DNA from: an uncultured Blautia sp.
GTDB taxonomy: Bacteria; Bacillota; Clostridia; Lachnospirales; Lachnospiraceae
Assembly: GCA_900547615.1 (NCBI GenBank)
Contig: URHH01000083.1
Coordinates: 1 to 10,853, forward strand
Direction: 5' to 3'
Length of the DNA: 10,853 bases
Under the pieces are notes generated by a model. The model was not told where the DNA came from, did not search any database, and saw nothing but the letters and a program-made list of their open reading frames with translations. Shown here one piece after another: positions 1 to 6,053 of this stretch. Numbering within the stretch: position 1 is the stretch's first letter; each line of letters starts with the position of its first letter. The translations under genes and the position numbers were made by a program.

Positions 1-34
1 GTATAAGAAGAAATAGAGATATTGGTATGATTAT

Positions 35-64
35 GTGAAGCGGCGGGGATTCCCGCCGTTTCAC
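35..64. terminator. GC-rich hairpin, possible terminator of an upstream gene
   Basis: The arms GTGAAGCGGCGGGGA (35-49) and TTCCCGCCGTTTCAC (50-64) pair along almost their whole length with two wobble pairs, giving a strong stem in an otherwise AT-rich area. A short frame ending at a TGA at 36-38 (tail RRNRDIGMIM) could be the end of a gene that enters from the left, which would fit a terminator overlapping the stop codon. No T-run follows either arm, so it is not a textbook intrinsic terminator. It could equally be a structured element or part of decayed coding sequence, because one frame stays open through it up to 180. Confidence 0.4.
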
Positions 65-66
65 GT

Positions 67-232
67 TATATAAGCAGAACAAGACATTTCAAGGTAGATG
101 CAATACCTGAGGAAACAGGCAAATTCAACAGGAAAACTTCTTTATATAAACGATATGAAAAAACAGAACGCAATCCATAGGGAAGATTTAGGCTTTCTTT
201 ATAAAGGAAAACGTGATACTCTGAGAATATAA
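67..232 (+). pseudogene. possible decayed 3' end of an upstream coding region
   Basis: No intact gene is visible between the hairpin and 237. One frame (67-180) reads as protein-like sequence including DAIPEETGKFNRKTSLYKRY and stops at TAG 178-180. A second frame (155-232) reads HREDLGFLYKGKRDTLRI and stops at 230-232, just four bases before the ATG at 237. Joined by a frameshift, the two would give a plausible C-terminus ending right before the next gene, as in an operon. There is no convincing ribosome binding site for either piece. The family is not recognised, and the call rests on amino-acid composition and position only. Confidence 0.25.
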
Positions 233-236
233 GAGG

Positions 237-547
237 ATGATTGTAAAAGAAGACCAGATTATAATAAAGCCACATAAAGGAGCAGGAATAGAAGTGCTAG
301 GTGTGTTGGGTATAGTTCTTCCGTATTTTTTATATTAACGAAGGAACTCTATGACTATGTTAAAAATAACGGCGATTTAATGTTGCTTTATTATATGGCA
401 GTATTTTGGTTGTTCGTGTTGGTGTGCATTGCATTTGCAGTTATCAGGATCTGTTATATTTTATTCATCTAAACTTAGAAAAAGTAAAAGAGTGGTGTTT
501 CGGGACAACGCATACTTTAATAGTTGGAAGGGGTGTATGAAATTATA
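237..547 (+). pseudogene. broken small membrane protein (two frame changes)
   Basis: The frame opening at ATG 237 encodes MIVKEDQIIIKPHKGAGIEV followed by a hydrophobic stretch, then hits TAA at 336-338 just after a run of six T (326-331). One extra T there would continue into the frame reading TKELYDYVKNNGDLMLLYYM and a strong transmembrane segment, which stops at 470-472. Beyond that the original frame is open again and reads a basic, soluble tail (KLRKSKRVVFRDNAYFNSW) to TAA 545-547, overlapping the start of the next gene. The whole looks like one protein of about 100 residues with two membrane segments and a basic C-terminal tail. Frame changes near 326-331 and 455-465 break it. The family is not recognised. 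Real decay or homopolymer sequencing errors are both possible. Confidence 0.45.
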
Positions 548-1528
548 AAATTTATTTTTCTATGTATAAGTATGATATGTATTGTAAGGTACGGAGGCGC
601 AGCAGGACTGGCTGTTGCTATGGCTGTTTTTGTATTTGGATTTTACTGGATATTCGGGGATACAGGAAACTATTCAGGTGGTAACTTTGATCGATTTTTT
701 TATGAAAATAGAAAGACAAAGGATAATCCATTATATAGAAAAGGAAAGATGTCGGGTAAGGGAAAATTTATGTCTGATATAAAGGGAATATACTGGTGTC
801 AGATACATGGAATGATACAGATTTCACTTTTGTGTATTTATGCGGTATTTTCTCTTTTTCATGGAAATCAGCATAATGAAAGGATAGAGGCAATTTTTTT
901 ATTGTGGATTATAATTGGCGGAAATATATTTATCGGCGTTAATTGCTATTATCAAATGATTTTAAAGCGGGAATATGCTCCTTCGCGTTTTTCGAAAAAA
1001 CAGTGGAAGCCGTTTACATATATAGGAGCAGAAAGTCTGGGAGCAATACCCGTGAAAGATATGTATGGTGAAAAAGAGGAATTGTTTCATCATTTTATGA
1101 AAGCGTGTGAAACACAAGGATATAAATTTTGGAAAACATACAATTTTAAAGAGGAAGAGGACGCCTGCTTTTGGGTGAGAGAAGAAAAAGGACTGGAGAT
1201 TTTTGCCTGTTTTTATGTACAGGAGCTGGAAGATAAGCATATTGAAAGTATGAATTTGGTTTTTCAAAAATTTATAGAAGAGTATATGGGAAAGCCAGTA
1301 ACAAAAAAGCCGATTTATTTCACATTTATCATATGTGTGGAAAAAGGAAATCCCTGTTTTTACAGAATGATAAATAAAGCAGTGATTCAGGGACATGGAA
1401 GATACCGTTTGCCAGCAGGGGCAGTTTTAGAGGAGAGAGAAATTTTGATCAGTCCACAGATTTCGGGAAATGGATTCAGAGAATATGACGGAATGAGAAG
1501 AGAGCTAAAAAGAATGATGAAAGAGTAA
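524..1528 (+). CDS. multi-pass membrane protein of unknown family, paralog of the product of 2240-3216
   Basis: The product is about 334 residues. Hydrophobic N-terminal segments lie at roughly residues 7-45. A second pair (about 95-118 and 122-147) is preceded by a conserved-looking DIKGIYWCQIHGMIQ stretch. A soluble domain of about 180 residues follows, ending in YRLPAG (296-299 is LPAG), EEREI and EYDGMRRELKRM. The protein at 2240-3216 shares this order and these motifs (N-AV-Q...Y-LPAG...EE-E...Y--MR-E), so the two are paralogs. The start is uncertain. The only in-frame starts near the front are TTG 524 and GTG 533, while the good ribosome binding site GGAAGGGG (526-533) points to ATG 537, which reads MKL and stops. 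One extra A in the AAA run at 540-542 would give MKIIKFIFLC in frame. A toxin-immunity or membrane-sensor role is possible from context only. Confidence 0.7.
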   Translation: MEGVYEIIKFIFLCISMICIVRYGGAAGLAVAMAVFVFGFYWIFGDTGNYSGGNFDRFFYENRKTKDNPLYRKGKMSGKGKFMSDIKGIYWCQIHGMIQISLLCIYAVFSLFHGNQHNERIEAIFLLWIIIGGNIFIGVNCYYQMILKREYAPSRFSKKQWKPFTYIGAESLGAIPVKDMYGEKEELFHHFMKACETQGYKFWKTYNFKEEEDACFWVREEKGLEIFACFYVQELEDKHIESMNLVFQKFIEEYMGKPVTKKPIYFTFIICVEKGNPCFYRMINKAVIQGHGRYRLPAGAVLEEREILISPQISGNGFREYDGMRRELKRMMKE

Positions 1529-1578
1529 ATGATTTGTAGATACATTGTTTGCGAAAAAGTGGAGAAAACGGGCAAAAT

Positions 1579-1791
1579 ATGATTTTGGTTCAAGCAGGAG
1601 AAGAGAAATGCTTGGCTATTATGTGTTTAAAAAATGGGATTTATGATTCTCTAAAAGGAATAAATGAGGTTATGAAAGATGGAATGGGAGGAATTGTCTA
1701 TTTTGGGAATGGAGTAGGATATTTTCAGGGAGAACAATTTATTGGTCCGCCTGACAGATATATTTTGGTGAAAAAGCAGAGGAATGGATAA
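1579..1791 (+). CDS. small protein of unknown function (about 70 aa)
   Basis: This short frame sits between two better-supported genes of the same strand. It encodes MILVQAGEEKCLAIMCLKNG and ends in GPPDRYILVKKQRNG. ATG 1579 is preferred over the in-frame TTG 1549, but GGAGA at 1561-1565 is 13 bases away, a weak fit. A second frame begins at ATG 1529, right after the upstream stop. It reads MICRYIVCEK and ends at TGA 1580-1582, overlapping ATG 1579. One extra A in the A5 run near 1554-1558 would fuse the two into an 87-residue protein. No family is recognised. It has no membrane segment or signal peptide. Confidence 0.45.
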   Translation: MILVQAGEEKCLAIMCLKNGIYDSLKGINEVMKDGMGGIVYFGNGVGYFQGEQFIGPPDRYILVKKQRNG

Positions 1792-1805
1792 CGGGAGGTA
1801 AAAAA

Positions 1806-2213
1806 ATGGAGTTTGCTTACGAGAACAGAAAAGAAATAGAAAAACAGTATATACATGACAGTGAGTTTACAGGTTTTGAGTATGATTATGATAAAAGAGA
1901 AATCAGGCTTTTTTGTGATAACTACTATCCAAATGAAAGAAACCGCCTGTTTTTCAGAAATGTTATATTTTGCGAGATGCAAAGCTGCGAATTTTGGGGT
2001 ATGGGAAATCGTATTCTTGAAATATGGGCAGAAGAAAATACGAAACAGATAAAAGATTTAATGAAAGAATTTGAAAAAGGCAAGCAGCCAGGTGATATAT
2101 GCCGTTTGGTAGATGGAACAAAATATCTGGAAATAGGATTGCTGCTTAATTCAGGAGATACCATGTTAATTATCTGCGAAAGTTTATGCTGGGAGAAGGA
2201 AGATTTATTATAA
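1806..2213 (+). CDS. 135-aa soluble protein with an IHDS motif, immunity-like
   Basis: The gene has a good ribosome binding site (GGGAGG at 1794-1799) a few bases before ATG 1806. The product is acidic and soluble, with no signal peptide or membrane segment. It begins with a helical stretch, then IHDSEFTGFEYDYDKREIRL, followed by alternating beta-like segments (NRLFFRNVIFCEM, FWGMGNRILEIW) and a C-terminal MLIICESLCW. The HDS motif followed by beta strands is shared with the 147-aa product of 3244-3687 and is reminiscent of small immunity-type families such as Imm50, but I cannot assign a family. It lies 14 bases after the previous frame and 26 bases before the next gene, in what appears to be one operon. 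Confidence 0.65.
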   Translation: MEFAYENRKEIEKQYIHDSEFTGFEYDYDKREIRLFCDNYYPNERNRLFFRNVIFCEMQSCEFWGMGNRILEIWAEENTKQIKDLMKEFEKGKQPGDICRLVDGTKYLEIGLLLNSGDTMLIICESLCWEKEDLL

Positions 2214-2239
2214 ATGCAGCGAAAACGAGGGCGGAGAAT

Positions 2240-2365
2240 ATGTATATTCCAATTATGATTTTATGGCTGTGCATTGCTTTTTTGATTTCCACTCTCTTTA
2301 TGTGCAGGGGCATTTTCGTAAAAAGTTTAAATCACATACGATGGATACATTTTTTCAGGATTTAA
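2240..2365 (+). pseudogene. N-terminal piece of the second membrane protein, out of frame with the rest
   Basis: ATG 2240 lies behind a good ribosome binding site (GAGGGCGGAG, 2227-2236). It encodes MYIPIMILWLCIAFLISTLF followed by MCRGIFVK, a convincing membrane anchor, then runs out of frame and stops at TAA 2363-2365. The downstream frame starts in the same place and continues to 3216. Adding one A to the A5 run at 2320-2324 joins the two as GIFVK-KFKSHTMDTFFQ and gives a protein of about 325 residues. The paralog at 524-1528 also has an N-terminal membrane segment at this position, which supports the join. Confidence 0.6.
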
Positions 2366-3216
2366 AGGTGTTTTATTTTTCGCAGATTCAGGCGATTATC
2401 CAGATTCTGTTGTTATTGCTTTGGGGAATCAGCAGTTTTTTTACATATAAATGGAATGATGCCATATGGATAATTGGGGCGTGGTGTATAGGGACCGGAG
2501 TAATACAGTTAATTGCCGGACAATATTATAGAAGAATCCTGTTATCTCCGGCAAAAAATTCTCTTCACTCCGGAATAAAGTGGAATTTATTTACAAATCC
2601 GGGAATAGCAAAGGCAACACCGGTAGTTCCTCTGGGATATGGATTCGACAGTTTTGGGAAAGTGGCAGAACATCTCGTAAAAAATTTAAAAGAGACGGGA
2701 TACAGGCTTCAGGATAAAAAATACATAAGTGATGACGGAAAAGTCTGGTTTTATACAAATAAAACAGAAAAATATCTTAAAGTTTTTGTTCTTGTTAAAG
2801 TAAATCAGCTTGAAAAGAAACAGTGTAAGGAACTGGATTATGTGACAGAAGCTTTTTTAAATGAAAATCTGGGAAAGAAAAAAGAAGATTTCTCATATTC
2901 TGTACGATGTATCTGCCTTGTATGTGCAGGGCAGATAAGTTTGCCATATCGAAATTTTGTAATGAATGCAGTCCATCAAAGGAGAAGGTTATATTATTTA
3001 CCTGCAGGAATCTGCTTTGAAGAGGGGGAATTTGAAATTGCAGAGATTGAGATGGATCAGTTAAGAGGTGTGCCTCATGATCAATATGAGAGTATGCGGG
3101 AAGAATTTTTATCTCTTGTGGATTATGAGCAGCAGCTATCTTTTTCAGGGCATCTGGCTCAATTTCGAAAAATGAAGGACAGTCATATAAGACGGGAGAA
3201 AAGTCAAATGAAATAA
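2263..3216 (+). CDS. membrane protein of unknown family, paralog of the product of 524-1528; probably frameshifted at its N-terminus
   Basis: The frame from ATG 2263 gives 317 residues, but its first 22 or so look like an out-of-frame reading of the anchor encoded from 2240, so the authentic sequence probably starts near KFKSHTMDTFFQDLK. Two membrane segments follow (about residues 45-65 and 70-87). Next comes a soluble domain with GYGFDSFGKVAEHLVKNLKE, a beta-rich centre and the motif YYLPAG (LPAG at 246-249), then EEGEFEI and QYESMREEF. These match the paralog in order and spacing. A basic tail of about 30 residues (ending RREKSQMK) is absent from the paralog. There is no ribosome binding site for ATG 2263 or ATG 2341. 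The cellular location is probably the cytoplasmic membrane with an intracellular soluble domain; the function is unknown. Confidence 0.65.
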   Translation: MAVHCFFDFHSLYVQGHFRKKFKSHTMDTFFQDLKVFYFSQIQAIIQILLLLLWGISSFFTYKWNDAIWIIGAWCIGTGVIQLIAGQYYRRILLSPAKNSLHSGIKWNLFTNPGIAKATPVVPLGYGFDSFGKVAEHLVKNLKETGYRLQDKKYISDDGKVWFYTNKTEKYLKVFVLVKVNQLEKKQCKELDYVTEAFLNENLGKKKEDFSYSVRCICLVCAGQISLPYRNFVMNAVHQRRRLYYLPAGICFEEGEFEIAEIEMDQLRGVPHDQYESMREEFLSLVDYEQQLSFSGHLAQFRKMKDSHIRREKSQMK

Positions 3217-3243
3217 AAGACTGTATTTTGTGGAGGGGTATCT

Positions 3244-3687
3244 ATGTGGAATGACATCAGAGATGAAAAAACACTGGAAGAATTTATGGAAAGTATGGAT
3301 CTTTTCCATGACAGTTGTATTAAGGAAATGAAATATGTAAGCGGCGCATATGTAGATGAAGATCTGGGAATGTATCCTGTGAATGACAGGAGAATTTTAA
3401 GTGTTATCATACAGCGCCAGTATGAAGAAAATTCTATGATTGAGATGGAGTTTTCGGGAATGAAATATTTGCATTTGAAGCCTGTGGTAGAAGAGTGGAC
3501 AGGGGAAATCAATGATGCGACTATGATTTTGAAGGAAGATTGTGTGTATTGGTGTGACTGCTGGGGTTTTACAGAGGAGATAATAAAAGAATACACGGGA
3601 ACCGTAATCTGTGCAGAGAAAGTCAGATGGCGTTCTATAGAAGGGCATATGGGAAATGAGGAGATTTTCCGGTCGGTTATTTCGTGA
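3244..3687 (+). CDS. 147-aa soluble protein with an FHDS motif, immunity-like
   Basis: A strong ribosome binding site (GGAGGGG at 3232-3238) precedes ATG 3244. The acidic, soluble product has an N-terminal helix (DEKTLEEFMESMDLFHDSCI), then strand-like segments (RILSVIIQRQYEE, SMIEMEFSGMKYLHLKP) and a cysteine- and aromatic-rich YWCDCWGF before the C-terminal EIFRSVIS. The FHDS motif followed by beta strands is shared with the 135-aa product of 1806-2213 and recalls Imm50-type immunity families, but no assignment is made. It closes the cluster of small and membrane proteins. The last 12 codons occur again, diverged, after the RhuM gene (4882-4919). Confidence 0.7.
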   Translation: MWNDIRDEKTLEEFMESMDLFHDSCIKEMKYVSGAYVDEDLGMYPVNDRRILSVIIQRQYEENSMIEMEFSGMKYLHLKPVVEEWTGEINDATMILKEDCVYWCDCWGFTEEIIKEYTGTVICAEKVRWRSIEGHMGNEEIFRSVIS

Positions 3688-3696
3688 TAAGTAAAT

Positions 3697-3792
3697 ATGA
3701 TGAGGTTTTATAATTTATGTGGCTATTCAACCGAATGTTACAAAAAACTGCTTGACTTCCCCGGAACTATATCTAAAAAATGGACTCATTAA
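3697..3792 (+). CDS. doubtful 31-codon small frame upstream of the RhuM gene
   Basis: Two tandem ATGs (3697 and 3700) open a short frame reading MMRFYNLCGYSTECYKKLLD and ending FPGTISKKWTH. The composition is protein-like, but no ribosome binding site is visible and it may be a remnant of a gene interrupted when the RhuM segment arrived. The rest of the 3688-3846 gap shows only two copies of AATAGGAA (3791-3798 and 3831-3838) and no convincing promoter. Confidence 0.2.
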   Translation: MMRFYNLCGYSTECYKKLLDFPGTISKKWTH

Positions 3793-3846
3793 TAGGAAAT
3801 TTCGATTCTCATAGAGAAATAAAAGGAATCAATAGGAAGAAAGGGA

Positions 3847-4881
3847 ATGGATATGAACGAAAAATATGTACTAACTCCTTATGAAACAAGGGAAATCCTG
3901 TTTTATAAAACAGATTGTGGAGAAGTTAGAGTTGAAATTCTTTTATATCAGGAAAACCTGTGGCTGACGCAGGCAAAGATGGCGGAATTATTTGAAGTGC
4001 AAAAGGCGGCTATTTCAAAACATTTGAAAAATATCTTTGAATCTGGTGAATTACAGGAAGAAGCAGTTGTTTCCAAAATGGAAACAACTGCGGCAGATGG
4101 TAAGCGCTATAAAACAAACTATTATAATCTGGACGCTATTATTGCTGTCGGATACCGTGTTAATTCTAAAAAGGCTACGATGTTTCGTATTTGGGCAAAT
4201 CGGGTATTAAAAGAATTTATTATTAAAGGCTATGTGATGGACGATGCACGTTTGCGAGAACCGGAAAACCTCTTTGGTAAAGACTATTTTGAGGAGCAGT
4301 TGGAGCGTATTCGAGATATTCGCTCCAGTGAACGCCGTTTTTATCAAAAAATTACGGATATTTACTCTCAGTGCAGTGCTGACTATGATGTGAACAGTCC
4401 TGTTACAAGAGAGTTTTTTGCTACAGTACAAAATAAGCTCCATTACGCTGTCACTCATCATACGGCGGCTGAGATTGTTTATGGACGAGCTGATAGCACA
4501 AAGCCAAACATGGGTTTGACAACTTGGAAAAATGCTCCTAAGGGGCGCATTCGCAAGTCCGATGTTTCGATTGCAAAAAACTACTTAAACGGAGAAGAAA
4601 TGAAGAATCTGAATGAAATTGTAACAATGTATCTGGACTATGCCGAAAGACAGGCACGGCGGGGAAATATTATGTATATGCAGGATTGGGTTAGTCGTTT
4701 AGATGCCTTCCTCCAGTTCAATGAGGAAGATGTTTTGCATGACAAAGGCAAAGTGACCGCTGCTATCGCAAAGGCATTTGCAGAAAATGAATTTGAAAAA
4801 TTCCGTGTTTTACAGGATAGAACATATCAAAGTGATTTTGATTTATTGGTAGCCAGAACAGAAGCAAAAAGCGATTTATGA
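3847..4881 (+). CDS. RhuM family protein
   Basis: The 344-residue product has the length and architecture of the RhuM family (named after a gene in Salmonella pathogenicity island 3). An N-terminal DNA-binding-like segment (about residues 38-65, LWLTQAKMAELFEVQKAAIS) comes first, then the conserved YNLDAIIAVGYRVNSKKATM and FRIWANRVLKEFIIKGYVMD stretches, a helical linker, and a C-terminal part with FFATVQNKLHYAVTHHTAAE, GLTTWKNAPKGRIRKSDV and MYLDYAERQARRG. Its biochemical role is not established; family members are usually accessory genes in islands and near defence or toxin systems. ATG 3847 follows AGGA (3834-3837) at a suitable distance; ATG 3853 is an alternative. The gene appears intact. 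It lies between a complete 147-aa gene and an orphan copy of that gene's 3' end. Confidence 0.9.
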   Translation: MDMNEKYVLTPYETREILFYKTDCGEVRVEILLYQENLWLTQAKMAELFEVQKAAISKHLKNIFESGELQEEAVVSKMETTAADGKRYKTNYYNLDAIIAVGYRVNSKKATMFRIWANRVLKEFIIKGYVMDDARLREPENLFGKDYFEEQLERIRDIRSSERRFYQKITDIYSQCSADYDVNSPVTREFFATVQNKLHYAVTHHTAAEIVYGRADSTKPNMGLTTWKNAPKGRIRKSDVSIAKNYLNGEEMKNLNEIVTMYLDYAERQARRGNIMYMQDWVSRLDAFLQFNEEDVLHDKGKVTAAIAKAFAENEFEKFRVLQDRTYQSDFDLLVARTEAKSDL

Positions 4882-4919
4882 TATGGGAAACGGGGAGATT
4901 TTCCGGTCAGTTGTCTGAT
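4882..4919 (+). pseudogene. orphan copy of the 3' end of the 147-aa gene
   Basis: Immediately after the RhuM stop, the sequence reads MGNGEIFRSVV and stop, nearly identical to the MGNEEIFRSVIS end of the product of 3244-3687. At the DNA level about 40 bases match (3647-3691 versus 4881-4922). ATATGGGAAA and GGAGATTTTCCGGTC are identical, there are a few substitutions, and a three-base gap falls just before the stop. The substitutions and gap are coding-compatible, so this is the tail of a diverged paralog rather than a fresh target-site duplication. The rest of that paralog is missing. Confidence 0.65.
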
Positions 4920-4934
4920 AAGATGTAAATTTGG

Positions 4935-4990
4935 GAGCTGTCGCTTGGACGATTAAGAAATCAATCGTGAAGCGGCAGCTTCTCTTTATT
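4935..4990 (+). terminator. long-stem intrinsic terminator after the RhuM gene
   Basis: The outer stem pairs AGCTGTCGCTT (4936-4946) with AAGCGGCAGCT (4970-4980) with one wobble pair, and an inner stem pairs ACGATT with AATCGT around a loop near AAGAAATC. The descending arm is followed by TCTCTTTATT. It lies between the RhuM gene and the convergent DeoR gene, whose stop is at 5014, so it ends plus-strand transcription and may also help from the other side. Confidence 0.8.
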
Positions 4991-5013
4991 AAGCATAAGA
5001 AGTGTATTTTTTA

Positions 5014-5814
5014 TTATGGATTTTTCTGAACAGGTGCAAAAAGATACCTGGTTTTTTCATTTTCAATCTGGGCAGATTCCTCAGGGGACAGGTCTTTGTC
5101 TGTAATTACATAATCAAAGGCAGAAAGCGGAGAAACGGAAAAGACGGCGTTTTGTCCGAACTTACTGCTGTCTATCATGAGGATAATTTCGTCTGCTGCA
5201 GAGATTGCGTTTTTCTGGAAATCCACATCATTTTGGTAGTAGCCGCTTAAAATAAACTGATTACTTAAAGCAGCGCCGCTTAAAAACGCCTTGCTCAGAT
5301 GGAAGGCTTTCAGTGTTTCGGCTGTAATCTGACCAGAGGCGGAGTATTGGGAGGTGTGGATCCAGCCGCCAAGAAAGAACATACTCCTGCATTTTCGGCC
5401 TCCGTCAAAAATGGAGACAATAGAGAAAGAGTTTGTCACAACAATCAAAGTTTCCAGTAATTCAGGCTGTTTCACAAGCTCTCTGGCAAGCTCCAGATTT
5501 GTAGTGCAGCTTTCAAGGAGAATCGTATCATTTGGCTGGATCAGGGAAACGGCGCGATGTGCGATTGCTTTTTTTTGTACTACATTTTTGGAAGCGCGTA
5601 AATCAAATGGTATTTCTACATTATTTCCGGTGGCGAGAGCAACGCCGCCATGAACTTTAACGATTAAACCTTCATCAGAAAGGGCATCAAGATCCTTTCG
5701 CATGGTTTCATTTGATACTTTTGTTAAATTGGCTAACTGCTGGGTAGAGCTGATGGGAACCTTTGATAGAATGGCTAAAATCTGTTTTCTTCGTTTATCA
5801 AGTTTACTTATCAT
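5014..5814 (-). CDS. DeoR-family transcriptional regulator
   Basis: The 266-residue product is full length for this family of sugar-phosphate-responsive repressors. The N-terminal winged helix-turn-helix lies at about residues 6-58, with the recognition segment QQLANLTKVSNETMRKDLDAL (25-45) and the signature KVHGG (53-57). The DeoR C-terminal effector domain follows, with IQPNDTILLESCTT (92-105), VVTNS (126-130), FLGG, IDSSKFG (214-220) and VITDKDLS. The start is supported by AGGAAGAAGGA a few bases upstream on the minus strand. It is divergent from the nucleoside operon beginning at 6054 and most likely controls it, with a phosphorylated sugar as inducer; that assignment is inference from position and shared palindromes. 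It is probably autoregulated, since a palindrome fills its own promoter. Confidence 0.93.
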   Translation of the reverse strand: MISKLDKRRKQILAILSKVPISSTQQLANLTKVSNETMRKDLDALSDEGLIVKVHGGVALATGNNVEIPFDLRASKNVVQKKAIAHRAVSLIQPNDTILLESCTTNLELARELVKQPELLETLIVVTNSFSIVSIFDGGRKCRSMFFLGGWIHTSQYSASGQITAETLKAFHLSKAFLSGAALSNQFILSGYYQNDVDFQKNAISAADEIILMIDSSKFGQNAVFSVSPLSAFDYVITDKDLSPEESAQIENEKTRYLFAPVQKNP

Positions 5815-5845
5815 GTTAAAATTCCTTCTTCCTAACCTTTTCTAT

Positions 5846-5874
5846 ATTGTAACATTGGAAATTTCCAATGTCAA
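5846..5874 (-). promoter_or_regulatory. DeoR-gene promoter with built-in palindromic operator
   Basis: Read on the minus strand, TTGACA (5869-5874) and TACAAT (5846-5851) are separated by exactly 17 bases, a near-consensus vegetative promoter. A perfect 20-bp palindrome, ACATTGGAAATTTCCAATGT (5852-5871), fills the spacer and overlaps the -35 box. A repressor bound there would block RNA polymerase, which fits autoregulation by the DeoR protein encoded directly downstream. Confidence 0.85.
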
Positions 5875-5956
5875 ATTTTTTGATGGCAACAGTACCATAA
5901 AACAGTGCTCGAATTTGTAGAATATATATAAAAATAAAGGAAATGGGAGTTTGTAA

Positions 5957-6030
5957 TTGACGGAGAAATGCCAAAGTGTATATTATAATAAAAGTTGGAA
6001 ATAACCAATATAAAAGATAAAAATTGGAAA
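5957..6030 (+). promoter_or_regulatory. promoter and degenerate operator sites of the nucleoside operon
   Basis: TTGACG (5957-5962) is followed after 16 bases by TATATT (5979-5984), or after 21 bases by TATAAT (5984-5989). Downstream lies TTGGAAATAACCAA (5995-6008), a degenerate version of the core TTGGAAATTTCCAA found in the DeoR-gene promoter. A further half-site TTGGAAA follows (6024-6030). This suggests that one repressor controls both divergent units. The rest of the 5875-5956 gap shows nothing identifiable. Confidence 0.6.
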
Positions 6031-6053
6031 AAACAAATAAACGGAGGAACGAT

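Noticed and set aside
66..275. Minus-strand small protein of 69 codons
   Set aside because: It lies opposite apparently decayed plus-strand coding sequence, has no ribosome binding site and shows no family features.
3752..3780. Promoter for the RhuM gene from TTGACT at 3752-3757
   Set aside because: No -10 element lies at an acceptable distance: TATATC is only 10 bases away and the 17-base position is AAAAAA.
3647..4922. Insertion-sequence target duplication around the RhuM gene
   Set aside because: The two copies are about 40 bases, differ at several positions and by a three-base gap, and encode the same gene end. There is no transposase and no terminal inverted repeat, so an insertion-sequence target duplication is unlikely.
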